Shown: piece after piece, positions 17,153 to 26,219 of the stretch
Numbering within the stretch: the first letter of the stretch is position 1
Layout: every line of letters begins with the position of its first letter
NCBI RefSeq assembly: GCF_001707755.1
Contig: NZ_MBDL01000010.1
Coordinates: 333,650 to 397,649 of the forward strand
Reading direction: 5' to 3'
Origin: Acinetobacter celticus
GTDB taxonomy: Bacteria > Pseudomonadota > Gammaproteobacteria > Pseudomonadales > Moraxellaceae
Length of the DNA: 64,000 nt
Made by a program: the position numbers and the translations under genes
The notes under the pieces: model-generated
The model's input: only the letters and a program-made list of their open reading frames with translations
What the model was told of the DNA's origin: nothing
The model's database searches: none

Positions 17153-19247
17153 GCTGAATATTTTCTAATGTGCCATCAAAAGCACTCAGTAAAGATTTAA
17201 TCACAGGCTCATTATGCAATAACTCTGCCGCTCTTTGATGTGCTTTCCCCTTACGTGCATGCTGTAAAGCATAGGGGGTGAGCTGTTCTAATTCTTCATA
17301 TTGTACATCAAAATGAGTCGATGGCCACTGTGCATATACCACTTGTTCTAACAGGTGCTGCATTTGCGTTACAAGGCGTTCGTATTGTTTTGGAATATGG
17401 AAAGTACATACGCCATCAATTTCACCCGTCATTACACCATGTTGCGCCAATTCTTGTAATGCAGGTGGTAGTTCACTACTTCTGAACCAATACTCCCACT
17501 TGTCTACAGTCCACTCACCTTCAAGTTGCTGTGGTTGTAGTTTTAAAATATCTTGGGGCATCAATGTCGATGCTGCCTGTGCTATTTCAACTGAAGTCGG
17601 CACAGTTGGCGCTAAATCAGCCACTAAACTTTCTTCTTGTTGCAGATCTTGCACAGAAATAGTTTGTACTGGTGCTACAGATAATTCTTCAAGCTGTGAT
17701 TGTGAAGATTTTGTTTGCACCTGCAAAGACATATCATCTAATGGAGCAATTTCTTCAAATAGCAAAAAGTCATCACTACTCGCTTCATTTGATGGAGGTA
17801 CAATATTTTTTGGGTCTTCAGATTCATCTAAATCAAATAACGCACCATCGCTTGAAGCATCAAAAATAATTTGATCAGTATTTTGAGTTGGCTGAACATG
17901 GGTATTCGATGGTGAAACAGCGTCGACTTCTGGCTCATCTAAAAAATCATCAGAAGATGGTTCATCTTGAGATGTCGCAATGTGTGCATCATCTTCATCT
18001 GAATAATAGCTTTCATCTAAGGATTCTGTTATTTCTGGCTGAGGCTGAACAACTGAAGTGGTAACAACATCTTGAGCAGTTTCTTTCTGCGCAGTAGCCT
18101 GCAGCGCTGGAGGTTGTGTTGCCACAGTGGTTTCTACACTTGAAACCAAACGCTCGTTGGGTTGCATTGGACGAAAAGCCAACAAACGCAACACACACAT
18201 TTCAAAACCTTGCTCTTGCGTGACTGACATTTGTAAGTCTGAACGCCCTTTACACGCAATTTGATAATACAGCTGTAAGTCTTGTGCAGAAATAAGTTTA
18301 GACAGTTGCATAATTTTAGCGTTAATTTCAGCGCTATATTTCAGACTTAAATCGGGCAAATACTGCAACATTGCCAGTTCATGCAAAGTTGAAACCAACT
18401 GATCTAAGACCAAAGACACATCTAAGGCTTGCTGACGGAATTGTAATAACAATTCACTGATGCGCCCTTTTTGATTTTGATGAATTGCAGTCATTAAATC
18501 ATAAATAATGGTGCGATCAATCAAACCCAGCATCTCTTTAACATCTTGATGATGTACTGCACCTTGTCCATAAGCAATTGCTTGATCGGTTAAAGACAAT
18601 GCGTCACGCACAGAGCCTTGTGCAGATTCGGCAATTTGCCAAATAGCATCCTGCTCTGCTGAAATGCTTTCTTTTTCTAAAATAGTTGTCAGATGCGTTG
18701 TAATTTCATCTACAGCCAACGGACGCAGAGTAAATTGTAAGCAACGTGAAATAACCGTAATTGGGAGCTTTTGCGGGTCTGTTGTGGCAAATAGGAACTT
18801 TACGTGTTCAGGCGGTTCTTCTAAGGTTTTTAGCAAAGCATTGAATGAGTGCGTAGAGAGCATATGCACTTCGTCAATCAGGTAAACTTTGAAGCGACCT
18901 TGTGTCGGTGCATACGGAACGTTATCCAATAATTCACGTGTATCTTCTACTTTGGTACGTGATGCGGCATCAATTTCAATTAAATCGATAAAACGGCCTT
19001 CATTGACTGCCGTACATGTTGCACAAACCTCACACGGTGTTGAGGTCACACCGGTTTCACAGTTTAAGCACTTCGCCAAAATTCGCGCAATGGTCGTTTT
19101 ACCCACACCACGAGTTCCCGTAAATAAATACGCATGGTGTAAGCGACCACGTTCTAAAGCACTAGTTAGCGCACGAGAAACATGATTTTGGCCAACCAAT
19201 TCGTTAAAATTACGTGGGCGATATTTTCGCGCAAGTACTTGATACAT
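17145..19247 (-). CDS. dnaX: DNA polymerase III subunits tau/gamma
   Basis: This is the clamp-loader ATPase. It has Walker A FTGTRGVGKTTIAR, a zinc module CLNC...CEVCATC, Walker B VYLIDEVHMLS and the sensor SRCLQF. A long acidic, Ser/Glu/Asp/Gln-rich linker (about residues 380-580) leads to the tau C-terminal domain that binds the polymerase. The frame reaches 19265, but AAAGGAG sits between that ATG and the one at 19247 (MYQVLARKYRP), so 19247 is the real start, giving 700 residues. I found no clear A-AAA-AAG slippery site, so separate gamma production by frameshift is not evident. The 3' end overlaps the thioesterase gene. Confidence 0.97.
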   Translation of the reverse strand: MYQVLARKYRPRNFNELVGQNHVSRALTSALERGRLHHAYLFTGTRGVGKTTIARILAKCLNCETGVTSTPCEVCATCTAVNEGRFIDLIEIDAASRTKVEDTRELLDNVPYAPTQGRFKVYLIDEVHMLSTHSFNALLKTLEEPPEHVKFLFATTDPQKLPITVISRCLQFTLRPLAVDEITTHLTTILEKESISAEQDAIWQIAESAQGSVRDALSLTDQAIAYGQGAVHHQDVKEMLGLIDRTIIYDLMTAIHQNQKGRISELLLQFRQQALDVSLVLDQLVSTLHELAMLQYLPDLSLKYSAEINAKIMQLSKLISAQDLQLYYQIACKGRSDLQMSVTQEQGFEMCVLRLLAFRPMQPNERLVSSVETTVATQPPALQATAQKETAQDVVTTSVVQPQPEITESLDESYYSDEDDAHIATSQDEPSSDDFLDEPEVDAVSPSNTHVQPTQNTDQIIFDASSDGALFDLDESEDPKNIVPPSNEASSDDFLLFEEIAPLDDMSLQVQTKSSQSQLEELSVAPVQTISVQDLQQEESLVADLAPTVPTSVEIAQAASTLMPQDILKLQPQQLEGEWTVDKWEYWFRSSELPPALQELAQHGVMTGEIDGVCTFHIPKQYERLVTQMQHLLEQVVYAQWPSTHFDVQYEELEQLTPYALQHARKGKAHQRAAELLHNEPVIKSLLSAFDGTLENIQLK

Positions 19248-19438
19248 GTATGCTCCTTTTGACATGCATAAGCATACTGTTTTTTTGACGAAGAGTGAAT
19301 GAAGATATTAATTAGTGGCACTAATTCGATCAATTTCTTCAAACTTAACCACTTTAATATTTGATTTATTTTCCATATTGCCATAAACAGAATGCTCCTA
19401 CTTTAAAGCACATTCACAACATTTTTTTACATAGTTTT

Positions 19439-20066
19439 TTAATCGCTCACAAATTGCTTTTTAGAGATATCTTCAGATACTGTTCCATCCTCAACGTCTA
19501 AAATAATTCCAGTACCATGTGTTCTAGTACCATTTGGTATAATTTCTTGATAAACACTATGGTGAAGTCTACTTTTATTAAAGTGTGTACCATATCCCCA
19601 AAATTCGCCAAGCCCCTGCCAGACTCCATCGCCTTGTGCATATTCAATTAAATATTCACCTACAGGCATCTCAATTTTTTCACTATGCCCTCTAGGCACT
19701 TGAACTATTGCCATAATTGTATTATTTAATTTATTTCTGATAATAAATACTGCATCCTTTTTATTAGATGATGTCAGTTGCATTTGACCTTTTACAGAAC
19801 CATCATCTGAATATCGAAGCATGACTTTTGCTAAAAATGGCTGTGCATTAATGTTTGCTTCTTCTTTTCGGCGCTGTTCGTCTTTTTCAAAATTCTCTAA
19901 AGCATTCGGCTGAGAATTTTTTTCATCTGCAAACTGAATATTTTGCACCTTTTCAGACTGATTATCCTTATGATAAAAAAAACATATAAAGACAACCAAC
20001 AATAACTGCTCCGATGACAAACCCTGAAAATTGAGTATTTAGTTCCTTTTTCTTATTAAAACTCAC
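19439..20066 (-). pseudogene. Membrane-anchored protein of unknown function, frameshifted at an 8-T tract
   Basis: The soluble part (KVQNIQFADE onward to QKFVSD-like end) is open from about 19983 to 19439. A natural N-terminus lies in another frame: from the GTG at 20066 it reads SFNKKKELNTQFSG, then a membrane helix FVIGAVIVGCLYMFF. The two frames meet at a run of eight T on the coding strand (19975-19982). Seven T would join them into one protein of about 208 residues. In the single frame that is open (193 residues from 20020), the N-terminus has no ribosome-binding site. The cause could be sequencing error, a fixed mutation or slippage-based switching. The function is not recognised; the predicted location is the inner membrane or periplasm. 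Confidence 0.6.
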
Positions 20067-20122
20067 GATGCCCCGCACAAAATTATAAAATAGAAATTAT
20101 TTCAATCAATCTACTTTAATAC

Positions 20123-20572
20123 TTAAACTTTTCCGAACTCAAGCAAAAAATCATCCTGAGCAGCATAAGACTGTGCCGTTTGATCTTCTCTTATTTCAAG
20201 CATTTGATGTTCTAAGTCGACATAAATCAAATTACGGGTTTTGACATTTAGCAATTCTAATTGTGTCTGAGCTTGATCTTTAAAATGAATACGCCCTTTC
20301 AGTACTTCTACATCATGGCCACTTAAACTTTCACGGCGCAGTTCATAGGTCAAATTTTGCTTTAACACTAAATCAACCGCCATGCCGGGACAATCTTCAC
20401 ATCGTGAAAAACACCCCATGCAAGGTGTCGTCCCGCTATAAGTTCCAACCCATACAGGCGCTTGAACATTTTGTTCATTTGCAACCGGGTCTTTTGACTG
20501 TGTTTGACTGGCATCCTGACAACCCAATAATGCACCTGTGGCGACTAAAGGAATCAATATTGCTTTTTTCAT
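20123..20572 (-). CDS. NlpE-like copper-resistance/envelope-stress lipoprotein
   Basis: A lipoprotein signal peptide MKKAILIPLVATGALLGC places the acylated Cys at residue 18. The mature domain matches the NlpE N-terminal domain: WVGTYSGTTPCMGC, CEDCPGMAVDLVLKQNLTYEL, including a CxxC-type pair. Only the N-terminal domain is present (149 residues); the C-terminal OB domain of E. coli NlpE is missing, as in many other bacteria. In E. coli NlpE signals surface and lipoprotein stress to Cpx. No Cpx genes are nearby. It is probably monocistronic. Confidence 0.85.
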   Translation of the reverse strand: MKKAILIPLVATGALLGCQDASQTQSKDPVANEQNVQAPVWVGTYSGTTPCMGCFSRCEDCPGMAVDLVLKQNLTYELRRESLSGHDVEVLKGRIHFKDQAQTQLELLNVKTRNLIYVDLEHQMLEIREDQTAQSYAAQDDFLLEFGKV

Positions 20573-20654
20573 AACACAATCACATTAAAAATTTAGGCGC
20601 TAACATAGCATAAAACGGGTAATTTTCATCTAATAGAAAAACAGCACCTATGAT

Positions 20655-21920
20655 TTAAAACCAACCTTTGCGTCCTTTTAAAGCCCCATCTGCACAGCGT
20701 AAAGTTTCTTGAGTTAAAGCCCAAAGGCGATAATCACCAACCAAAGACCCCGTTGGAAAATTATGTGTATAAGCAAAACTAAGTTGTCGTTCAGGATCAC
20801 ACCATGCGCCAGAACCATTAAAGCCAATATGTCCAAAGCCCTTAGATAATTTCCCTAAGCTTAATACGCGGTGATAACCCAAGCGCCAGTGCATGGGGAT
20901 AGGCATAATTCGGTCACGTTTACGACTTTGAACTTCACTCAGTTGATTAAACACATGAGATGATATCAACGTTTCATTTTCCCACACACCATGATTGGCC
21001 AACATTGCATACATTTTGGCTAAGCTATTTGCTGTAAATGCACCATTGGCTGCAGGAATGACAGCTTGCATACCTTGATCGCTAAAAAAGCTAAAATTTT
21101 TCATTCCCTTTGGAATCATGGCATCTTGAAAATCTTGCGGATTTTGTCTACTCCATTCAATCAACTTATCTAAAGAAGACGTTTGGCGAACAGCAGTTTT
21201 TTTATTTTTAGTTTCTAATTGCGTTTCTTTTTGAATTTTAGGTAATAGTCGCGCAACCCGATTCAACTGCTCATCTGGCACACCAAAATATGCGCCATCC
21301 AATGCCAATGGTTCTACAAGATACATCTGCATTAAATGCGCTAAAGATTGATTCGAGGCTTTTTCTAAAACACCACCCACCAACCAACCAAAAGTTAAAG
21401 GCTGATAGGCAAAATCTGTACCAAAACTAAAACGCGGTTTGGCTTTTGCCATCACATCTAACATATGGTGCCAATCTGCCATTTCTGTCGCTTCGGCAAT
21501 ATTATTCCGCACATCATACAAACCACTTTGATGGCTCAAAATATGACGCAAGGTTATTTGAGCTTTACCATTTTGCGCAAATTCAGGCCAATAATGCGCA
21601 ATGGGTTGGTCATACGTTAAAATGCCATGAGTCACCATAATATGCGCTAAAGTTGCTAAAACACCTTTACCTGTGGAATAACAAATCGACAAAGTATCTG
21701 CTTGCCACTTGTCATCTACTGACTTTTGACCAGTATAAATATCTACAACTTTATGGCCTTGAAAATATACGGCCAAAGCCGCACCGCCCAAAGTTGAACG
21801 TGCATCTTGCAATTTACTAAACAATTGCGCCAAATCAATAAAACGCTCATCGACCACGCCTTGAAAATGATCAGTATTGGCAGAGATCAGCTGTTGAATC
21901 TGTTTTACGTCCATGTCCAT
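20655..21920 (-). CDS. Serine hydrolase, beta-lactamase/class C fold (EstB-like)
   Basis: The SxxK motif is STGK in ICYSTGKGVLATLAH (near residue 84), followed by ITLRHILSHQSGLYD with the YxN-like region, and HIGFNGSGAWCDPE near the end in place of KTG. This fits the penicillin-binding-protein-like esterase group. There is no signal peptide, so the enzyme is cytoplasmic, unlike true AmpC. It probably acts on esters. The start at 21920 (MDMDVKQ) has no strong ribosome-binding site; the second Met is equally possible. Confidence 0.85.
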   Translation of the reverse strand: MDMDVKQIQQLISANTDHFQGVVDERFIDLAQLFSKLQDARSTLGGAALAVYFQGHKVVDIYTGQKSVDDKWQADTLSICYSTGKGVLATLAHIMVTHGILTYDQPIAHYWPEFAQNGKAQITLRHILSHQSGLYDVRNNIAEATEMADWHHMLDVMAKAKPRFSFGTDFAYQPLTFGWLVGGVLEKASNQSLAHLMQMYLVEPLALDGAYFGVPDEQLNRVARLLPKIQKETQLETKNKKTAVRQTSSLDKLIEWSRQNPQDFQDAMIPKGMKNFSFFSDQGMQAVIPAANGAFTANSLAKMYAMLANHGVWENETLISSHVFNQLSEVQSRKRDRIMPIPMHWRLGYHRVLSLGKLSKGFGHIGFNGSGAWCDPERQLSFAYTHNFPTGSLVGDYRLWALTQETLRCADGALKGRKGWF

Positions 21921-21954
21921 TGGCCTTATTATCTTTTATGCATCATCTTAATAT

Positions 21955-21990
21955 AAAAAAGCCCAAATCTTAGTCGATTTAGGCTTTTAT
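21955..21990 (-). terminator. Terminator of the MaoC gene
   Basis: The stem AAAAGCCCAAATC pairs with GATTTAGGCTTTT with one mismatch. Read on the minus strand it ends in T6. Confidence 0.8.
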
Positions 21991-21997
21991 TCTTCAC

Positions 21998-22852
21998 TTA
22001 TAGCGATTTAATCATTCCCGTTACATGCGGTTTCTGACTCTTGCTATTTCGAATGAGGAATTCGGTATCTTTTCCTTTTTCAGCAGTCAAAAACTCAACT
22101 TTCGATGGCAGATACATCGGCAGTTTAAACCAGACATCTGCTTCATAAGCATTGGGTAAGTTCAAATTTGCTAATGCTTTCGCTTTGCTCCACATCCCGT
22201 GTGCAATGGCCTGTTTAAAACCAAAGGCTTTGGCCGTTATTGCATGAATATGAATCAGATTAAAGTCACCTGAGGTCAGTGCATAACGTCGGCCTGTATT
22301 TTCCGATACATCCCAAGTCAATGCCAACTGATAGTCTGGGGCTTTGGTTTCCGCAGGTTTAGCACCAGCGCCGCCATTGGTTTTTTGACGTGCCAAATAA
22401 GTGGTTAATGCCTCAACAACCACTTCATCGCCTACTTTTGCTGTAGTGATAAAATCAAATTGCACACCTTTATCATGCGGTTTCAACTCACCAAATTTGC
22501 ATGACAAACTTAACTGTTCGTTGACGCCAACTTTACGGCTTTGTTTCACTTGGTTACGAATATGCACCAAACCTAAAATAGCAAATGGAAACGCTTCTTG
22601 CGTCATCATATGCATTTGAAGACTTTGTGAAAGTACTGCTAAATAAATTGCTGGAATATAACCATTATTTTTAAAGCCACAGACTGCGTTATAGGCTTTT
22701 AAATGTTGTTGATCGACTTTGAATGAATCCACCACATATTCAACCTGAGGCAGAACTTTTTCACCTTTCGGCTTTTTAAAAATTAAACCTTGAATGACTT
22801 TAGGATAAGCCAAATAAGGTTTTGGTAGCTGGCTAAAATGGCGAGTATTCAT
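21998..22852 (-). CDS. MaoC-type (R)-specific enoyl-CoA hydratase, HtdX-like
   Basis: This 284-residue protein carries the MaoC hydratase core SGDFNLIHIHAITAKAFGF, then AIAHGMWSKAKAL, with the catalytic Asp and His of the hydratase-2 motif. The N-terminal half is a degenerate hotdog, the double-hotdog layout of mycobacterial HtdX (about 280 residues). It lies 143 bp downstream of the two-domain FabG, in the same direction. Together with the divergent thiolase it can carry out three steps of a beta-oxidation-like or fatty-acid-elongation-like cycle. The substrate chain length is unknown. Confidence 0.88.
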   Translation of the reverse strand: MNTRHFSQLPKPYLAYPKVIQGLIFKKPKGEKVLPQVEYVVDSFKVDQQHLKAYNAVCGFKNNGYIPAIYLAVLSQSLQMHMMTQEAFPFAILGLVHIRNQVKQSRKVGVNEQLSLSCKFGELKPHDKGVQFDFITTAKVGDEVVVEALTTYLARQKTNGGAGAKPAETKAPDYQLALTWDVSENTGRRYALTSGDFNLIHIHAITAKAFGFKQAIAHGMWSKAKALANLNLPNAYEADVWFKLPMYLPSKVEFLTAEKGKDTEFLIRNSKSQKPHVTGMIKSL

Positions 22853-22884
22853 ACTGAACCTTTGAGAAGTTTTATCTTTATAAA

Positions 22885-22988
22885 GTTCCCTCTCCTTTTA
22901 GGAGAGGGTTAGGGAGAGGTAAATTAAATTACTCCCAACCTCCCTTAAAAAGGGAGGAGTCCCTCTTTAATAAAGAGAAATTTAGGGA
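22885..22988. repeat. Cluster of three hairpins rich in CTCTCC/GGGAGG
   Basis: Three adjacent stems are visible: CCCTCTCC/GGAGAGGG at 22888-22908, CCTCCCTT/AAGGGAGG at 22939-22957, and CTCTTT/AAAGAG at 22963-22977, with TTAGGGA-type tails (22908-22914, 22981-22987). This looks like a dispersed intergenic repeat of REP/BOX kind between two co-oriented genes. It could attenuate or stabilise the fabG-maoC transcript. Confidence 0.7.
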
Positions 22989-22995
22989 ATTAAAA

Positions 22996-24387
22996 TTAAG
23001 CACCCAACAAACTTTGACCACACACACGAACTACGTTGCCATTTAAACCTGTAGATGCTGTTGAAGCAAACATTGCAATTGTTTCTGCAACATCAATAGG
23101 TAAACCACCTTGGCTCATTGAGTTCATACGGCGACCTGCTTCACGAATGGCAAATGGAATAGCTGCTGTCATTTGCGTTTCAATAAAACCAGGGGCAACG
23201 GCATTAATAGTGACACCATTTTTCAGGACTGGTGCAGTAAATTTCACCACACCAATCACACCTGCTTTAGACGCAGCATAGTTGGTTTGACCCAAATTAC
23301 CTGCAATACCAGAAATTGACGATACGCAAACAATACGGCCATTTGCATTAAAACCATCATTTTCAAGCAAGTAATCGTTTACGCGCTCAATGGCAGACAA
23401 GTTAATATTAATCACCAAGTCCCAAAGCTCTGGCTTCATATTCGCCAAAGTCTTGTCACGTGTAATTCCTGCATTATGTACAATAATATCTAAACCACCT
23501 TGTACAGTTGCAGCATCTTTAATTTTTTGACCTGCATCCGCAGCAGTAATATCAATGGCTAAGGTTGAACCACCAATTTCAGCAGCAACACGGTCAAGGT
23601 CAGCTTGTTGCTGTGGAACATCTAAACAAATAACGTGTGCGCCATCGCGTGCAAGTACATGTGCAATCGCTTCACCAATACCACGGCTTGCACCAGTTAC
23701 AACGGCCGTTTTTCCTGCAAGTGGTTTTGCCCAATCAATATCTACAGTTTCAGCTTTAGAAACTCGAATCACTTGGCCAGAAACATAAGCAGAACGCGGA
23801 GAAATACTAAAACGTAGTGCAGACTCAAGATTCGCTTCTGCACCTGCATCGACATAAATAAGATTTGCAGCAATACCCTTTTTAAACTCTTTACCCACAG
23901 ACTTAACAAAGCCTTCTAATGCACGCTGTGCAATCGCTTGTTTTACTGTTGACGCTGTTTCAGGTGTTGTACCCAATATGACTACACGACCAGAGGCTTG
24001 AATTTGACGCGCGATAGGATTAAAGAACGCATAAAGTTCATGTAACTGTTCAGAGTTTTCAATGCCAGATGCATCAAAAATAACAACTTTGAACTTAGAT
24101 TCCTTGTCGCCATCATTAAATGCACTCAAATTCAAACCCGCTTTTGCCGCCACTTGTTGAAGCTGCGCATTGTTACCTGCATAACCATTGGCATGTACAT
24201 TAGCTAACACCTGAGCAATAGAACCTGACAAGGTGCTATTTGTTGCCGCACCTACCAGTACCGCACCTTTTACCACAGGAGTAGCAGACTCAAAACGTTC
24301 TAGAAATGTCGGTGCAGGCAGTCCTAAATTTTTGATGACAAATTTACCAATTGGAGATTTTGAAAATGCTTGGTATTGGTCAGTCAT
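22996..24387 (-). CDS. Two-domain 3-oxoacyl-ACP/CoA reductase, FabG4-like
   Basis: At 463 residues this is nearly twice a normal FabG. Residues about 1-210 are a degenerate flavodoxin/Rossmann-like domain; residues about 215-463 are a complete SDR domain with VTGASRGIGEAIA, HNAG, a catalytic Ser in VSSISGIAG and the YAASK tetrad. This is the layout of mycobacterial FabG4 (high-molecular-weight FabG, NADH-dependent). It reduces 3-oxoacyl thioesters. It is followed by the MaoC gene and diverges from the thiolase gene across about 240 bp. Confidence 0.92.
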   Translation of the reverse strand: MTDQYQAFSKSPIGKFVIKNLGLPAPTFLERFESATPVVKGAVLVGAATNSTLSGSIAQVLANVHANGYAGNNAQLQQVAAKAGLNLSAFNDGDKESKFKVVIFDASGIENSEQLHELYAFFNPIARQIQASGRVVILGTTPETASTVKQAIAQRALEGFVKSVGKEFKKGIAANLIYVDAGAEANLESALRFSISPRSAYVSGQVIRVSKAETVDIDWAKPLAGKTAVVTGASRGIGEAIAHVLARDGAHVICLDVPQQQADLDRVAAEIGGSTLAIDITAADAGQKIKDAATVQGGLDIIVHNAGITRDKTLANMKPELWDLVININLSAIERVNDYLLENDGFNANGRIVCVSSISGIAGNLGQTNYAASKAGVIGVVKFTAPVLKNGVTINAVAPGFIETQMTAAIPFAIREAGRRMNSMSQGGLPIDVAETIAMFASTASTGLNGNVVRVCGQSLLGA

Positions 24388-24627
24388 GTTTGTATCTCTC
24401 TAAAAAATTAATTATTTGATGGCTTTGAAGATTTCCTTTTGACTTCAATATGATGTCATTCACTTATATTTCAATAGATCCATCAGTTTCAAATGAATCA
24501 TACTTGAGTTAAAGATTTGATGTCTTGACCTGAATGTATTCTGCAATGTCATTCTAGTCAATTCAGCCACTACCTGAATGTGTTAATGTACCACTCAGAA
24601 ACACTTTTACATGCTTGGAAAAGCCTT

Positions 24628-26139
24628 ATGAGCAAAACAACTCAAGAAAATCCAACAATTGAAAACTCTGCTGATGAAATTGTGTCAAAACTATCAAAAA
24701 GCACTGACACTGACGCTGTTAAAAAAGCGCCACCAGTGAAAAAATCGGCATCAAATACAGTAAAAACGACTGGTACACGTGCTACTTCTACACGTAGTCG
24801 CAGTAAAAGCCCAGCTTCAAAACCAACAACTCAAACTTCTGTTCCACAGGAAAAAATCATGAGCCAAAATTCTGTTCGTCGCGTTGCTATTATTGGCGGT
24901 AACCGCATTCCATTTGCACGTTCAAACGGCGCATATTTCACTGCATCTAATTCAGATATGTTTACTGCAGCATTAAATGGTTTGGTAGAACGCTTTAATC
25001 TACAAGGTCAGCGTTTAGGCGAAGTTGTTGCCGGTGCGGTTTTAAAACATAGCCGTGACTTTAATATGACTCGTGAATGTGTATTAAACACAGAACTTGC
25101 TCCTGAAACACCAGCTTATGATCTTCAACAAGCGTGTGGTACTGGCTTACAAGCTGCCTTTCTTGTGGCAAATAAAATTGCTTTGGGTCAAATTGAAGTC
25201 GGTGTTGCTGGCGGTGTAGATACAACGTCAGATGCTCCAATTGCATTTGGTGATGGTTTACGTAAAGCATTGCTTGAACTCAACATTGCCAAAACTGGTA
25301 AAGACCGTTTAAAAGCTTTAACTAAAATTAATCTGAAAGATTTAATGGATGCGCCAAAAAATGGCGAACCACGTACAGGTCTTTCAATGGGCGACCATCA
25401 AGCCATTACAGCGCTTGAATGGGGTATTGCCCGCGAAGCACAAGATGAACTAGCAGCGACTTCACATCAAAAAATGGCAAAAGCCTATGAAGATGGCTTC
25501 TTTGATGACCTCATCACCCCATTCCTTGGTTTAGAACGTGATAACAACTTACGTCCTGATTCTACCGTTGAAAAACTAGCAAAACTAAAACCTGCTTTTG
25601 GTAAAGGCGATGGCCGTACTATGACAGCGGGCAACTCTACCCCACTTACGGATGGTGCATCTTGTGTATTGCTAGCGTCTGAAGAATGGGCAAAAGCCAA
25701 TGGTCACGAAATACTTGCTTACTTAAGCTTCCAAGAAACAGCTGCTGTTGACTTTATTGGTAAAAAAGAAGGTTTGTTGATGGCGCCTGCTTATGCAGTT
25801 CCGCGTATGCTTGAACGTGCAGGTATTAAGCTACAAGACTTCGACTACTACGAAATTCATGAAGCATTTGCATCTCAAGTTTTATCGACTTTAAAAGCAT
25901 GGGAAGACACTGCATTCTGTAAAGATCGTTTAGGTTTAGAAGCACCACTTGGCTCAATTGACCGTACTAAGTTAAATGTAAATGGTTCATCTTTGGCTGC
26001 AGGCCATCCATTTGCTGCAACTGGTGGCCGTATTTTAGCTACTGCTGCAAAATTGATTAACCAAAAAGGTTCAGGCCGTGTGTTAATTTCAATCTGTGCT
26101 GCAGGTGGTCAAGGTGTGACTGCAATTGTAGAAAAATAA
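24628..26139 (+). CDS. Acetyl-CoA acyltransferase (thiolase) with long N-terminal extension
   Basis: The thiolase core begins at SVRRVAIIGGNRIPFARSNG. Catalytic residues are Cys in LQQACGTGLQAAF, His in YEIHEAFASQVL, and Cys in ISICAAGGQG. It resembles FadI/FadA2. Upstream in frame there are about 77 residues rich in Lys, Thr, Ser and Pro, absent from normal thiolases. Three starts are possible: 24580 (no ribosome-binding site), 24628 (GGAA seven bases upstream) and 24859 (AGGA upstream, giving a standard 427-residue thiolase). I chose 24628 because the extension has normal codon composition. It diverges from the FabG4-like gene. Confidence 0.88.
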   Translation: MSKTTQENPTIENSADEIVSKLSKSTDTDAVKKAPPVKKSASNTVKTTGTRATSTRSRSKSPASKPTTQTSVPQEKIMSQNSVRRVAIIGGNRIPFARSNGAYFTASNSDMFTAALNGLVERFNLQGQRLGEVVAGAVLKHSRDFNMTRECVLNTELAPETPAYDLQQACGTGLQAAFLVANKIALGQIEVGVAGGVDTTSDAPIAFGDGLRKALLELNIAKTGKDRLKALTKINLKDLMDAPKNGEPRTGLSMGDHQAITALEWGIAREAQDELAATSHQKMAKAYEDGFFDDLITPFLGLERDNNLRPDSTVEKLAKLKPAFGKGDGRTMTAGNSTPLTDGASCVLLASEEWAKANGHEILAYLSFQETAAVDFIGKKEGLLMAPAYAVPRMLERAGIKLQDFDYYEIHEAFASQVLSTLKAWEDTAFCKDRLGLEAPLGSIDRTKLNVNGSSLAAGHPFAATGGRILATAAKLINQKGSGRVLISICAAGGQGVTAIVEK

Positions 26140-26163
26140 ATTTTCTACTTTTAATGTTGAAAC

Positions 26164-26196
26164 AAAAAGCCCTTAAATTCATTTAAGGGCTTTTTT
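26164..26196. terminator. Bidirectional terminator, thiolase and OmpW genes
   Basis: A perfect 15-bp stem, AAAAAGCCCTTAAAT/ATTTAAGGGCTTTTT, has a 2-nt loop. A and T runs flank both sides, so it can stop the thiolase transcript and the leftward OmpW transcript. Confidence 0.93.
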
Positions 26197-26219
26197 AATG
26201 AACAATAATTAATGCAGTT

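Noticed and set aside
17145..19247. Programmed -1 frameshift in dnaX producing gamma
   Set aside because: No A-AAA-AAG-type heptamer in the right frame and position was found by eye.
19308..19376. A 22-codon minus-strand frame just upstream of dnaX
   Set aside because: It is too short and has no clear ribosome-binding site, so a leader peptide cannot be supported.
19166..19384. A 72-codon minus-strand frame with AGGAG 10 bases before its ATG
   Set aside because: It overlaps the start of dnaX and its residues look random; the ribosome-binding-site match may be chance.
24528..24581. Direct repeat ACCTGAATGT at 24528 and 24572 in the FabG-thiolase gap
   Set aside because: The 44-bp spacing is close to four helical turns, but two 10-bp copies are not enough to claim a regulator site.
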